NCBI GenBank assembly: GCA_963678855.1
Contig: OY787448.1
Span: 2,666,001 to 2,730,000, forward strand
Direction of reading: 5' to 3'
From: F22 sp963678855
GTDB taxonomy: Bacteria; Bacteroidota; Bacteroidia; Bacteroidales; Bacteroidaceae
Length of the DNA stretch: 64,000 nt
Position 1 is the stretch's first letter. Every line of letters starts with the position of its first letter. Under the pieces are notes generated by a model, which worked only from the letters and a program-made list of their open reading frames with translations, had not been told where the DNA came from and did not search any database. Positions 9,098-18,234 of this stretch are shown piece after piece. Position numbers and translations under genes: made by a program.

Positions 9098-10225
9098 ATG
9101 AGTTCATTATTTGACGTATATCCTTTATTTCCTATTGAAATTGTCAAAGGAGAGGGATGCAAAGTGTGGGATAAAGAGGGAACAGAGTATTTAGACTGTT
9201 ACGGTGGTCATGCTGTAATTTCTATTGGCCATGCACACCCACAATATGTAGAAGCTATAAGTAAACAGGTCGCTCAATTGGGCTTTTATAGCAATTCTGT
9301 GATAAATCCATTGCAAAAGCAATTGGCCGAGAGCTTGGCTGAAGTATCGGGCTATCCTAATTATAGCCTTTTCTTAATCAATTCTGGAGCGGAAGCCAAT
9401 GAGAATGCTTTGAAATTGGCGTCTTTTCATACTGGACGTAAGCGAGTGGTTAGTTTTTCGAAAGCTTTCCATGGACGTACTTCGCTAGCTGTGGTCGCTA
9501 CAGATATTCCTAAAATTGTGGCTCCTATCAATGAAACGGAGAATGCGGTAAGTTTGCCTTGGGGTGATCTGGACGCTGCTCGTGTAGAACTTGAAAAGAA
9601 AGACGTTTGCGCAGTTTTGGTTGAAGGTATTCAGGGTGTAGGTGGTGTACAGGTGCCAAGTCAGGAATTCTTACAAGGACTACGTGACTTGTGTACTGAA
9701 ACAGGTACTGTACTCATCTTGGATGAAATTCAAAGTGGATATGGACGTAGTGGGAAGTTCTTTGCTCATCAACATATGGATGTTCAAGCGGATATTGTGA
9801 CTATGGCTAAGGGTATTGCCAATGGTTTCCCTATGGGAGGCTTGCTGATTTCACCTATGTTTAAGCCAGTGCACGGAATGTTAGGCACTACTTTTGGTGG
9901 TAATCATTTGGCATGTGCTGCTGCTTTGTCCGTCTTGAATGTGATAAAGAAAGAGCATCTGATTAATCAAGCTGAAGAGGTTGGTGCTTATTTTATGGAG
10001 GCGTTGAAAGAGCTTCCTGGAGTAAAAGAAGTACGTGGACTCGGTTTGATGATTGGTATGGAAATGAACTATCCTATCAAGGAAGTGAGACAGAAGTTAC
10101 TTTTTGAAGAACATCTGTTTACTGGTGTAAGTGGTACACATGTGATTCGCTTATTGCCACCTCTCGTCTTGACGATGGAGCAAGCACAAGACGTTGTAGC
10201 ACGCATGAAGCGTGTCCTTAAATAG
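9098..10225 (+). CDS. argD: Acetylornithine/succinylornithine aminotransferase
   Basis: 375 aa, class III PLP aminotransferase. The substrate/PLP region INSGAEANENALKLA, the DEIQSGYGRSGKFFA motif and the PLP lysine in MAKGIANGFPMGG are all present. It converts N-acyl-glutamate semialdehyde to N-acyl-ornithine with glutamate as donor. 27 nt after argC and 23 nt before proC. The acyl group (acetyl or succinyl) cannot be read from the sequence; succinyl is usual in Bacteroidales. Confidence 0.93.
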   Translation: MSSLFDVYPLFPIEIVKGEGCKVWDKEGTEYLDCYGGHAVISIGHAHPQYVEAISKQVAQLGFYSNSVINPLQKQLAESLAEVSGYPNYSLFLINSGAEANENALKLASFHTGRKRVVSFSKAFHGRTSLAVVATDIPKIVAPINETENAVSLPWGDLDAARVELEKKDVCAVLVEGIQGVGGVQVPSQEFLQGLRDLCTETGTVLILDEIQSGYGRSGKFFAHQHMDVQADIVTMAKGIANGFPMGGLLISPMFKPVHGMLGTTFGGNHLACAAALSVLNVIKKEHLINQAEEVGAYFMEALKELPGVKEVRGLGLMIGMEMNYPIKEVRQKLLFEEHLFTGVSGTHVIRLLPPLVLTMEQAQDVVARMKRVLK

Positions 10226-10248
10226 ATAACCTGATAAACACCTGAGAT

Positions 10249-11061
10249 ATGAAGATGACGATTATTGGAGCTGGTAATATGGGAGGAGCCATTGCCAGAG
10301 GATTGATTAATAGTGCAGGGGTTGCGGCAAGTGACTTGACAGTGACTGCTGCTTCTGAAAGTACTCTGATTACATTTAAAGAGGAGTTCCCAACTATACA
10401 TACGACGCATGATAATGCAGACGCTGTGATTGGGGCGACTTATGTGCTTTTGGCAGTTAAACCATGGCTGGTTCCTGAAGTTATCGAACAGATTGTTCCT
10501 GAGTTCAGTGATGATACCATTCTGCTTTCTGTGGTAGCTGGCATTTCATGTGCAGATCTACAGGATATGATTGCTGCAGCACGAGCAGATATGGAAGCTA
10601 TTCCAGTGCCTGTCATCCGCATGATGCCAAATACTGCTATCAATCTCGGCGAAAGTATGACGGTTATTGCTGCTCAAGGGGTTTCTACTGCTGAGCTAAC
10701 TGAAGTGGAAAGTTTTATGAGTGCTATGGGCCAAACACTTGTGGTTGATGAAAAGAACTTGGATGCAGGAATGGCTGTAGCATCATGCGGTATCGCTTTT
10801 GTTTTTAAGTATATACAAGCAGCTATGCAAGCTGGTGTAGAGTTAGGGTTATATCCTAAAGATGCTATGAAGTTAGCTGCCCAATCATGTATAGGTGCAG
10901 GGAAATTACTCTTTGAAGAAGAGGGTACACATCCTGCCACTGAAATTAGTAAAGTAACAACTCCAGGTGGTTTGACTATTAAAGGGATTAATGCTTTGGA
11001 TGAAAAAGGATTTCCTGCAGCAGTTATTGAAGCTATCCGCAAAAGTGCTAATACTAAATAG
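10249..11061 (+). CDS. proC: Pyrroline-5-carboxylate reductase
   Basis: 270 aa. The N-terminal NAD(P) motif is IIGAGNMGGAIARG, and the conserved C-terminal signature region runs through TTPGGLTIKGINAL. It makes proline from pyrroline-5-carboxylate. Last gene of the arg operon (23 nt after argD), which links proline and arginine synthesis from glutamate semialdehydes. A second ATG two codons downstream (10255) is an equally possible start. Confidence 0.93.
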   Translation: MKMTIIGAGNMGGAIARGLINSAGVAASDLTVTAASESTLITFKEEFPTIHTTHDNADAVIGATYVLLAVKPWLVPEVIEQIVPEFSDDTILLSVVAGISCADLQDMIAAARADMEAIPVPVIRMMPNTAINLGESMTVIAAQGVSTAELTEVESFMSAMGQTLVVDEKNLDAGMAVASCGIAFVFKYIQAAMQAGVELGLYPKDAMKLAAQSCIGAGKLLFEEEGTHPATEISKVTTPGGLTIKGINALDEKGFPAAVIEAIRKSANTK

Positions 11062-11081
11062 TATTTTCTTGTTTTATATAT

Positions 11082-11138
11082 GACGAAAGCCATATGTCTA
11101 CCTAGCTAGTTTAGCGTCGGTGGATATATGGCTTCGTC
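11082..11138 (+). terminator. Probable terminator-like hairpin after proC
   Basis: GACGAA.GCCATAT (11082-11095, one bulged A) pairs with ATATGGCTTCGTC (11126-11138) around a 30-nt loop, followed by a weak T-rich stretch TTGTTATT. It closes the arg operon. Confidence 0.55.
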
Positions 11139-11229
11139 TTGTTATTAGGAGTATGTAAGGGCTTATTTCTTGCAGTGTTTTAGTTAATCGTCTAAAATCT
11201 TTTATCTATTAAATTAATTGTATATACGG

Positions 11230-11258
11230 AAAAAGAGCCTGTCCCGAAGGACAAGCTC
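11230..11258 (-). terminator. Rho-independent terminator after rpsP
   Basis: 10-nt arms 11235-11244 and 11249-11258 with a CGAA loop and one internal mismatch; on the minus strand a T run (11230-11234) follows. Confidence 0.85.
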
Positions 11259-11312
11259 TCTATCTTGTTTGGTTTGTTTGTTTGAAAGAAGTCGGTAATT
11301 GACTCTAGGAGA

Positions 11313-11882
11313 TTACTCCGCTGCTTCTGCTTCTGCTTCTGCTTCTGGTGCTTCTTCTCCGTTTAGTGCTGCTTCCGCTTCAGCTGCTGCTGCCTTAAGG
11401 GCTGCTTCTGCTTCTGCTTTTTCAGCTGCTTTTCTCTCTGCAATTACCTTAGCTTTAGCCTCATTTACTGCTTTTTCAGCGTCTAGACGAGCAGCTTCTT
11501 CAGCTTTCTTTTCGTCGTTTAGCTTAGAAACAAGTTGATCAAGACCTTTTTGCTTGTCGGATTTCCATGCTTCGAACTTAGCTTGTGCTTCAGCTTCACC
11601 GAAAGCGCCTTTTTTCACACCACCAAGTAGGTGCTTCATCATGTAAACGCCTTCACGAGAAAGGATGTTACGCACAGTGTCAGTTGGTTGTGCACCTGTC
11701 ATTACCCAGTGAAGTGCACGATCGAAATTCAAATCTACTGTAGATGGGTTCGTGTTTGGATTGTACGTACCCACCTTCTCAGTAAACTTACCATCACGTG
11801 GTGCTCTACTGTCAGCAATAACGATTGAGTAAAACGCGTAGCTCTTACGTCCACGTCTTTGCAATCTAATTTTTGTTGCCAT
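11313..11882 (-). CDS. rpsP: 30S ribosomal protein S16 with long Ala/Glu-rich tail
   Basis: 189 aa; the conserved S16 core is only the first 80 or so residues (MATKIRLQRRGRKSYAFY; APRDGKFTEKVGTYNP). The remainder is an unusual low-complexity, probably helical Ala/Glu/Lys tail. Long S16 tails are known in Bacteroidetes. The 3' end contains an in-frame hexanucleotide tandem repeat (about 11322-11347) encoding alternating Glu-Ala, a site where tail length could vary by slippage. It has a good minus-strand promoter and its own terminator. Confidence 0.95.
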   Translation of the reverse strand: MATKIRLQRRGRKSYAFYSIVIADSRAPRDGKFTEKVGTYNPNTNPSTVDLNFDRALHWVMTGAQPTDTVRNILSREGVYMMKHLLGGVKKGAFGEAEAQAKFEAWKSDKQKGLDQLVSKLNDEKKAEEAARLDAEKAVNEAKAKVIAERKAAEKAEAEAALKAAAAEAEAALNGEEAPEAEAEAEAAE

Positions 11883-11937
11883 TCTGTTATTATTTAATTA
11901 ATGATTTGAATGAGCTACTATCTCGTAGTAGCGGCTG

Positions 11938-11968
11938 CAAAGATAGCTATTTCTATAAAGTTGACAAA
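11938..11968 (-). promoter_or_regulatory. Promoter of rpsP
   Basis: Minus-strand -7 box TATCTTTG (11938-11945) and -33 TTTG (11965-11968), separated by 19 nt, the Bacteroidota consensus. Confidence 0.8.
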
Positions 11969-11982
11969 GAGTTTAATCTATT

Positions 11983-13215
11983 TTATACGTTTTCTTTCTG
12001 AATAAATGCTCCAAATGTGCGGAAAATAATGCTGATATCTGTCCAGAACGAGAAAGTACGTGCATATTTGATGTCTAGCATCTTTCTTTCTTCTGCCGAC
12101 ATTTTGCCAGCACCACCACGTTTTTCTACTTGCCACAAGCCCGTAAGACCTGATGGAGCCATAAAGCGGTCGATGTATTCATCGCTGGTTAAGAGTTCAG
12201 CTTCGTATAATGGGAGTGGGCGATTGCCTACTACAGACATATCACCTTTTAGGATATTGAATAGTTGCGGAAGTTCGTCAATACTATACTTACGAATCAT
12301 ACGTCCCACTTTCGTAATACGTGGATCGTTGGCTAATTTTACAAATGAGTTTTCGGTTTCTTTAGCACGTTTGTTTTGATATGTCTTTTCATCAACGACC
12401 GAATCATCCGATACGAAAAGAATTTCTGCATTGTCTAAATCTGTATGGTCGTCTGAGATGATTACATCGCCGTCTTCAGGTAAGATGATATCACTAGTGT
12501 CAATATCTCCGATGAGCATATTGTTAGAGTCTGGTGTCTCTTGAGAAGATTCTTGTTCACTGTCTCCAGCGTATTGATTCAATGCATTGAGCTCTTTTAG
12601 TCGCTTGTCGGCATTGGCATACATTGAGCGAAACTTCAAGAAGTTAAAGATGCTGTAGTTGGACCCTACGCGTTTAGACTTGTACACTACCTTGCCAGGG
12701 CTTTCCACGTATATGGCTATAGCTGTAAAGATAAAGATTGGTGATAGCGCAATGATGGCACCTAGCGAGAAGGCTATATCGAAAGCACGCTTCCATAAAG
12801 GTAGCTTGAAGATCTTTTGTCCTTCGCGTTTGTCTGCGATTTCTTGTGCTTTGATCTGCTTACGTCTTGCTAGATAATGCAACATTTTGCGCATGTCTGA
12901 TGTCTCAGCAGAAGGAGATATAGTGTTGTTTACACCAGCTCTTAAGTATTCAAGACTTTCTTCTCGATTGATTTCTTCACTGACTAGTGCCACGTAAATA
13001 CCTGGGTACAACTTATGAATTCCTTTAATCTCTTCTATATCAGTAATCAGAGAATTTTGTTCGAACAAGATGATTGCATCGTATATCTCGCGCACCTTGC
13101 GTAGTTGTGGTGCAAGACGATGCAGGCTTTTGCTTGCAGCAAAATAACCCACTCCAATTTTCTTGAAATGGTTTATTTTTTTTTCGTCCGACCCAATGTA
13201 AAATAAATACTGCAT
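11983..13215 (-). CDS. Initiating undecaprenyl-phosphate sugar transferase with N-terminal receiver-like domain
   Basis: 410 aa. Residues 1-115 look like a response-regulator-type alpha/beta domain. A single hydrophobic segment (about 146-171) leads into the bacterial sugar transferase (PssE/WbaP/WcaJ-like) domain: KRVGSNYSIFNFLKFRSM, then NDPRITKVGR, DELPQLFNILKGDMSVVGNRP and SGLTGLWQVEKRGG. Such enzymes load a sugar phosphate onto undecaprenyl phosphate and start capsule, exopolysaccharide or glycoprotein glycan synthesis at the inner membrane. An acidic insertion of about 85 residues (208-295) splits the catalytic domain between RSMYANADK and NDPR. No other glycan genes are next to it; a lone receiver protein lies just upstream. 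Confidence 0.85.
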   Translation of the reverse strand: MQYLFYIGSDEKKINHFKKIGVGYFAASKSLHRLAPQLRKVREIYDAIILFEQNSLITDIEEIKGIHKLYPGIYVALVSEEINREESLEYLRAGVNNTISPSAETSDMRKMLHYLARRKQIKAQEIADKREGQKIFKLPLWKRAFDIAFSLGAIIALSPIFIFTAIAIYVESPGKVVYKSKRVGSNYSIFNFLKFRSMYANADKRLKELNALNQYAGDSEQESSQETPDSNNMLIGDIDTSDIILPEDGDVIISDDHTDLDNAEILFVSDDSVVDEKTYQNKRAKETENSFVKLANDPRITKVGRMIRKYSIDELPQLFNILKGDMSVVGNRPLPLYEAELLTSDEYIDRFMAPSGLTGLWQVEKRGGAGKMSAEERKMLDIKYARTFSFWTDISIIFRTFGAFIQKENV

Positions 13216-13334
13216 CTGGTAGAGTGTTATCTTAAGAAAGAAACGGACAATCAGTAGACTAAGGATAAATCATTAGGTCTACTGATTGAAAATGTCTCTA
13301 AATAATCATGTAAGTGTAATGCTAGAAGTAGGTA

Positions 13335-13700
13335 TTAACCGATAATTTTCTTAATACGGATCTTTAGTTCAAGAGGATTGAATGGCTTAAGGATGTAATC
13401 TTCAGCTCCTTCTTCGAGTAGGCGGATACGCTCCGTAGTGCTTTCTTCGCTTGAAAGCATGATGATTGGAATGTTTTTGAAGAGCTCGTTTTGCTTCATA
13501 TATAGTAAAAACTCATCTCCCATCATTTCTGGCATGCGGATGTCTGAAATAATCAAATCAGGAAGTTCGCCCTGTTGAAGCCAGTCAATGGCTTTGATTG
13601 GATTTTCAAAATATCTGAAATCATAATCCTTGCTAAGATATACAGACACTACTTTGCCAATTGAAGACTTATCATCAATAAGTATAATCTTTTTCTTCAT
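13335..13700 (-). CDS. Single-domain response regulator (receiver only)
   Basis: 121 aa from the start at 13700 (MKKKIILIDDKSS), preferred over an upstream in-frame ATG at 13730 because the receiver fold begins there. Acidic pocket D9/D10, phospho-acceptor D53 (ISDIRMP), the conserved Ser in MLSSEES and the lysine in LKPFNP are all present. No output domain. It lies 119 nt upstream of the sugar transferase on the same strand. No histidine kinase is nearby. A minus-strand -7 box TATATTTG lies at 13755-13762. Confidence 0.9.
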   Translation of the reverse strand: MKKKIILIDDKSSIGKVVSVYLSKDYDFRYFENPIKAIDWLQQGELPDLIISDIRMPEMMGDEFLLYMKQNELFKNIPIIMLSSEESTTERIRLLEEGAEDYILKPFNPLELKIRIKKIIG

Positions 13701-13850
13701 AATTGTAATATTGTATTTACGAACTGTCAATAGCTTATGCGTTCAAGCACACCACAAATATAGTCAAAAAAGATAGAAAAGATTATAGCTTCAACAGAAA
13801 ATGTTGGTGTATAGCTGTATTTTTATTAACTGGTGGCTCTTTTTATTTGT

Positions 13851-14888
13851 CTATATAGTGATTTCTCCAGCAATGCTAGTTTTCATGGCTTTTTGTATTT
13901 CTACAAGGGTTCTATCATGTGCTAATAAAAACATCATTTTAGTTAATGCACATTCAAGAGTTACATCACGACCGCTCATGATGCCTGCTTGGAGAAGGTG
14001 TAAACCAGTTTCGTATCGGCTCATGATGACCTGTCCACTCATGCACTGAGTGACATTTACAATAGCGATTCCCTTAGCAGCGGCCTCTTTAAGTAGGCGT
14101 ACAAGCCATTCTTTTTGTGGAGCATTGCCTGAACCGTATGTACGCATGATTACAGCTTTCAATCCTGGAGCTTCAAGTATAGCCTGTACGATGTTTTCTT
14201 GAATGCCTGGGGCTAAAGATAAGATCACCACATTTGGGTTCATCTTAAAGTGGGTCGTCAACGGCTTTTTAGGATTACCTGTCAAAAGATGATGTTCGTG
14301 GAATTTGATCTCAATGCCCACGTCTGCCAGTGCAGGATAGTTGAACGTCTTAAATGCATTAAACTCTTCAGCGCTAAATTTAGTTGTTCGATTTCCACGC
14401 ATCAACTTGCTTTCAAAGAAAACAGCTACTTCTTGTATCATAGGCGTGCTGTCTTTGCGTTTTGCCATAGCTATCTCAATACTAGTGATAAGGTTTTCCT
14501 TTCCATCAGTACGCAATTTACCAATAGGCAACTGAGATCCTGTTAAAATAACTGGTTTGCAAAGATTTTCGAGCATAAAGCTAAGGGCAGAGGCCGTGAA
14601 GGCCATAGTGTCGGTACCATGTAATACGACAAAGCCGTCAAAGTCATCGTAGTTGTATTCGATGACCTTGACGATTTTAGCCCAGTGCTCGTGAGATACG
14701 TCGGAAGAATCTATTACAGGGTAAAACTGGTAACTCGCAATGTGGCAGTTAAAGCGTTTGACTTCTGGCACATGCTGCATGAGAGAATCGAAGTTGAATG
14801 CTTCGAGTGCTCCTGTATCAGAGTTTTCAATCATACCGATTGTACCTCCAGTATAGATTAGTAATATTCGACTGCGTCTTTGGAACAT
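13851..14888 (-). CDS. ansA: Type I L-asparaginase
   Basis: 345 aa, the normal length of cytoplasmic AnsA. The first catalytic threonine is in IYTGGTIGM and the second in LHGTDTMAFTASALS. It hydrolyses asparagine to aspartate and ammonia. It begins 11 nt after trpA on the same strand with no terminator between, so it may be read as the last gene of the trp transcript; whether that has meaning for tryptophan metabolism is not known. Confidence 0.92.
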   Translation of the reverse strand: MFQRRSRILLIYTGGTIGMIENSDTGALEAFNFDSLMQHVPEVKRFNCHIASYQFYPVIDSSDVSHEHWAKIVKVIEYNYDDFDGFVVLHGTDTMAFTASALSFMLENLCKPVILTGSQLPIGKLRTDGKENLITSIEIAMAKRKDSTPMIQEVAVFFESKLMRGNRTTKFSAEEFNAFKTFNYPALADVGIEIKFHEHHLLTGNPKKPLTTHFKMNPNVVILSLAPGIQENIVQAILEAPGLKAVIMRTYGSGNAPQKEWLVRLLKEAAAKGIAIVNVTQCMSGQVIMSRYETGLHLLQAGIMSGRDVTLECALTKMMFLLAHDRTLVEIQKAMKTSIAGEITI

Positions 14889-14899
14889 ATTGTTTGTTT

Positions 14900-15676
14900 T
14901 TATTGTGAAATATCCACTTTGAGTTGTGAGATTGCTTTTTGTGCATCTCCTGTATACTCCTCAAGGAGTGATACAAATCGAGAGCCAATAATGCCACCAC
15001 GTGCATAAGCACATGCTGCATCGAAAGTCTCTTTGTTGCTGATGCCGAATCCGACCATTCGAGGGTTACGAAGCTGCATATCATCGATGCGTTTAAAGTA
15101 GCTCATCTTAGCATCATTAAATGACTGTTGAGCTCCCGTGATAGCTGCTGATGATACCATATAAATAAATCCATCAGTGTGGTTGTCTATATATCGGATA
15201 CGTTCTTCACTTGTTTCAGGAGTAATCAGCATGATAACCTTAATACCATAACGTTCAGCAATAGGCTTGAATGTCTCTTCGTAGTCTTTAAACGGCAGGT
15301 CAGGAAGAATGACTCCGTCTACACCGACACGTTCACAATCCTTACAGAAATTCTCAAAGCCGTATTGGATGACAGGGTTTAGATACCCCATCAGTACAAG
15401 AGGAATGTCTACTGTTTCACGTATGCCATCTAGTTGTTGAAATAACTTCTTTAAAGTCATGCCATTCTGTAAGGCTTGGTTAGCCGCAGTTTGAATGACA
15501 GGGCCATCGGCCATTGGGTCGCTGAAAGGGATACCTATTTCAATAAGACTTACACCGTTCTTTTGTAGCGTCTCTATTACGTTACGTGTGCCATCTACGG
15601 TAGGTGCACCTGCACAGAAGTAGATGGATAGAATGCGCTGATTATCTCCAGCAAATAATGTATTTATTCGGTTCAT
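14900..15676 (-). CDS. trpA: Tryptophan synthase alpha subunit
   Basis: 258 aa, TIM barrel. Signature LIEIGIPFSDPMADGP contains the catalytic Glu, and GVDGVILPDLP the catalytic Asp region. It cleaves indole-3-glycerol phosphate and feeds indole to TrpB. Seventh gene of the operon, 30 nt after trpF; separated from its partner trpB, which is the first gene, as is usual in Bacteroidales. Confidence 0.96.
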   Translation of the reverse strand: MNRINTLFAGDNQRILSIYFCAGAPTVDGTRNVIETLQKNGVSLIEIGIPFSDPMADGPVIQTAANQALQNGMTLKKLFQQLDGIRETVDIPLVLMGYLNPVIQYGFENFCKDCERVGVDGVILPDLPFKDYEETFKPIAERYGIKVIMLITPETSEERIRYIDNHTDGFIYMVSSAAITGAQQSFNDAKMSYFKRIDDMQLRNPRMVGFGISNKETFDAACAYARGGIIGSRFVSLLEEYTGDAQKAISQLKVDISQ

Positions 15677-15706
15677 TATGTTTAATTTTTGTGGTGGAAT
15701 GACTGC

Positions 15707-16321
15707 TTAATCCAGTTTACGGAGTTCATCTATAAAAGGAGAGAGTAGCTCTAGCGATTTCATTCCAGGGGAAATCTCAAATTTACTATTCAAGTCATAG
15801 CCTACCAGTTTCGGGTGATTGAATTTGGACAAAGCATGAAGGCTTTTGGGACCGATACCTCCGCTTAACAGAAACGGAGTTTTCAGTGAGTATTCGTTTA
15901 GAATAGTCCAGTCGAACTGTTTGCCAGATCCACCTCCGAGTTTACTTTTTGTATCAAACAGAAGGTAGTCTACCACATCTTCATAAGTAGATGCTAGTAT
16001 CAAATCCTCTTGATTTGCGATAGGCATAGCTTTAATGACTTTGACGCCCATTTGTCTTAGCTGTGTGCACAATGCAGGCGTCTCTTGTCCATGTAGTTGT
16101 ACGATATCCAGTTTGTATTTGAGTATCAGCTTCGTAATTGTTGGGAGTGAATGATTTACGAAGACACCTACACGCTCCACTTGTCGAGGCAAATAAGTCA
16201 ATGCGTCGTTACAAGCGCGAGGAGATTTTTCGTAGAAGATAAATCCCATCCAATCTATGGCCAATTGTTCTACAGCGTGAATGTTGTTAGCATCACGCAT
16301 GCCACAAACTTTGATAATCAT
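15707..16321 (-). CDS. trpF: Phosphoribosylanthranilate isomerase
   Basis: 204 aa, normal length. N-terminal KVCGMRD carries the catalytic Cys; VQLHGQET and FLLSGGIGP are the expected barrel motifs. Starts 3 nt after the trpC stop. It isomerises phosphoribosyl anthranilate in the fifth-step order of this operon. Confidence 0.95.
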   Translation of the reverse strand: MIIKVCGMRDANNIHAVEQLAIDWMGFIFYEKSPRACNDALTYLPRQVERVGVFVNHSLPTITKLILKYKLDIVQLHGQETPALCTQLRQMGVKVIKAMPIANQEDLILASTYEDVVDYLLFDTKSKLGGGSGKQFDWTILNEYSLKTPFLLSGGIGPKSLHALSKFNHPKLVGYDLNSKFEISPGMKSLELLSPFIDELRKLD

Positions 16322-16324
16322 ATT

Positions 16325-17116
16325 TTACTGTTCTATTTTTTCAATCAGTTCTTTGAGTGTGTGAGCTGGATCTTCCGTTTTCATGAAAGCCTCCCCCATG
16401 AGAAAACCTCTATATCCTACTTTACGTAGTTCACAGATAGTTTCGGCAGAAGAGATACCGCTTTCTGAAACAAGTAGTGTATCCTTTGGTAAGAGCTCTG
16501 CGATACGGAAAGAATTTTGTACATCTGTATGGAATGTACCTAAGTTTCTATTATTAACTCCAACCATATCTACCTCTGGTGTGATATATTCCAGCTCCTC
16601 TTCACTGTGGATTTCCAACAATACCTCTAGTCCTATTTCATGAGCTTTCTTTACAAGAGTATTGCACTTCTCAGGGCTCAAAGCAGCGGCAATTAATAAT
16701 ACAGCACTAGCGCCAATAATTCTAGCTTGATACAGTTGATATTCATCAACGATAAATTCTTTACGAAGAATAGGTGCTGTAACTTGTGATGCAATAGCCT
16801 TGATATCAGACAAGGTTCCACCAAAGAACGCTTCGTCTGTAAGAATAGACAACGCAGCAGCCCCAGCTTGGTCATAGCCAAGTATAATGTCTACAGGGCG
16901 GGCATCTTTGTGTATCCACCCCTTTGAAGGAGAGCGTCTTTTGAACTCTGCAATGATGCCGCTAGATGATTTTTCGAGTGATTCACGCATAGACGGGACC
17001 ACTGGGGCACGTTCTATTGCATCTTCTAGTTGCATCTGCGGAATATTTAGTTTCATTCTGTCTACTTCAAAGCGTTTGTGCGCTAAGATCTCATATAGTA
17101 TATCTTTTTTCCTCAT
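16325..17116 (-). CDS. trpC: Indole-3-glycerol phosphate synthase
   Basis: 263 aa from the start at 17116 (MRKKDILYEILAHKRFEV), chosen because family proteins begin with this helix; an in-frame ATG at 17155 would add 13 unlike residues. Motifs: AEFKRRSPSKGWI with the catalytic Lys, LRKEFIVDEYQ, GVNNRNL and VSESGI. It is a separate protein here, not fused to TrpF as in enterics. Confidence 0.95.
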   Translation of the reverse strand: MRKKDILYEILAHKRFEVDRMKLNIPQMQLEDAIERAPVVPSMRESLEKSSSGIIAEFKRRSPSKGWIHKDARPVDIILGYDQAGAAALSILTDEAFFGGTLSDIKAIASQVTAPILRKEFIVDEYQLYQARIIGASAVLLIAAALSPEKCNTLVKKAHEIGLEVLLEIHSEEELEYITPEVDMVGVNNRNLGTFHTDVQNSFRIAELLPKDTLLVSESGISSAETICELRKVGYRGFLMGEAFMKTEDPAHTLKELIEKIEQ

Positions 17117-17197
17117 TTTCTGTGCAAATAAACGAATTTTTTTGGGATTAATCACGCTGTTTGCTAGAGTATTTTGTCTAGCTCTGGTGATTGTATA

Positions 17198-18193
17198 TCA
17201 ACTGTTTAAATTTATAAATTGCTTAAACGTAGCCAAAGCTTTACCACTTTCTAGCGATTCACGTGCTTCTTCGATGCATGTTTCAAGCGATTTTTCTGGA
17301 CAAATGGTATGTATAGCAAAGCCAGCATTGGCAATAACCACTTGTTGTTGAGCAGGTGTTGCTTTGTTTGCAAGGACATTGTCGAATAGTGCTTTAGCTT
17401 CTGCCAATGTCACACCACCATGAAGCTCCTCCTGTTGGCAAGTGAAAAAACCTAGGTCTTCTGGAGTGTAGATTTTCTCATTGGATGGTGTTGCTACCTT
17501 AAATGAACTTGTTAATGAAATTTCATCATAACCATCTAGTGAATGAACTACAGAGAACTGCGTGTCGCTGGCTTGATATGCATAGGTATATAAACGCTGC
17601 ATTGGTAGGTTGTATACACCAAGAAGTTGATAGCTAGGGCATGCCGGGTTTACCAATGGACCTAGTAGATTGAAGAATGTACGTACACCCAACGCCTTTC
17701 TTACTGGAGCTACCGCCTTCATCGCAGGATTGAAGAGTGGGGCATGTAGATAAGCTACACCACAAGTTTCTAGTGAGCGAAGAATTTGGTCATTGTCGTT
17801 TGTAAACTGTACACCATGTTCTTCAATCACATTACTAGCTCCACTTACAGAAGTGGCACCGTAGTTACCGTGTTTTACCACAGGATAGCCAGCACCCGCC
17901 ACTACAAAAGAAGAACAAGTACTGATATTAAAGGTGTTTTTACCGTCGCCACCTGTACCTACGATATCTATAGTCTTGATGCCGTTAAGGTCTACAGGGA
18001 GACGCATTTCAAGTAGTGCATCTCTAAAGCCACTAAGCTCATCAATGCTGATGCTACGCATAAGAAATACGGTAAGTAACGATGCAATTTGTGCATCATT
18101 AAACTCTCCTTTAGCTATGCGTTGTAAGATTTGTTGAGCTTCCTCTCTGTTTAAGTATTGATGCTCAAATAGTTTGTATAGTATCTGTTTCAT
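17198..18193 (-). CDS. trpD: Anthranilate phosphoribosyltransferase
   Basis: 331 aa. The PRPP-binding GTGGDGKNTFNIST and KHGNYGATSVSGA motifs are intact. It transfers phosphoribosyl to anthranilate. 41 nt after trpG; the 81-nt gap to trpC is the largest in the operon and holds no clear signal. Confidence 0.96.
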   Translation of the reverse strand: MKQILYKLFEHQYLNREEAQQILQRIAKGEFNDAQIASLLTVFLMRSISIDELSGFRDALLEMRLPVDLNGIKTIDIVGTGGDGKNTFNISTCSSFVVAGAGYPVVKHGNYGATSVSGASNVIEEHGVQFTNDNDQILRSLETCGVAYLHAPLFNPAMKAVAPVRKALGVRTFFNLLGPLVNPACPSYQLLGVYNLPMQRLYTYAYQASDTQFSVVHSLDGYDEISLTSSFKVATPSNEKIYTPEDLGFFTCQQEELHGGVTLAEAKALFDNVLANKATPAQQQVVIANAGFAIHTICPEKSLETCIEEARESLESGKALATFKQFINLNS

Positions 18194-18234
18194 GATCGTA
18201 TCTTTTTAGATTCATACTGAGGTTAAGTTGTGTG

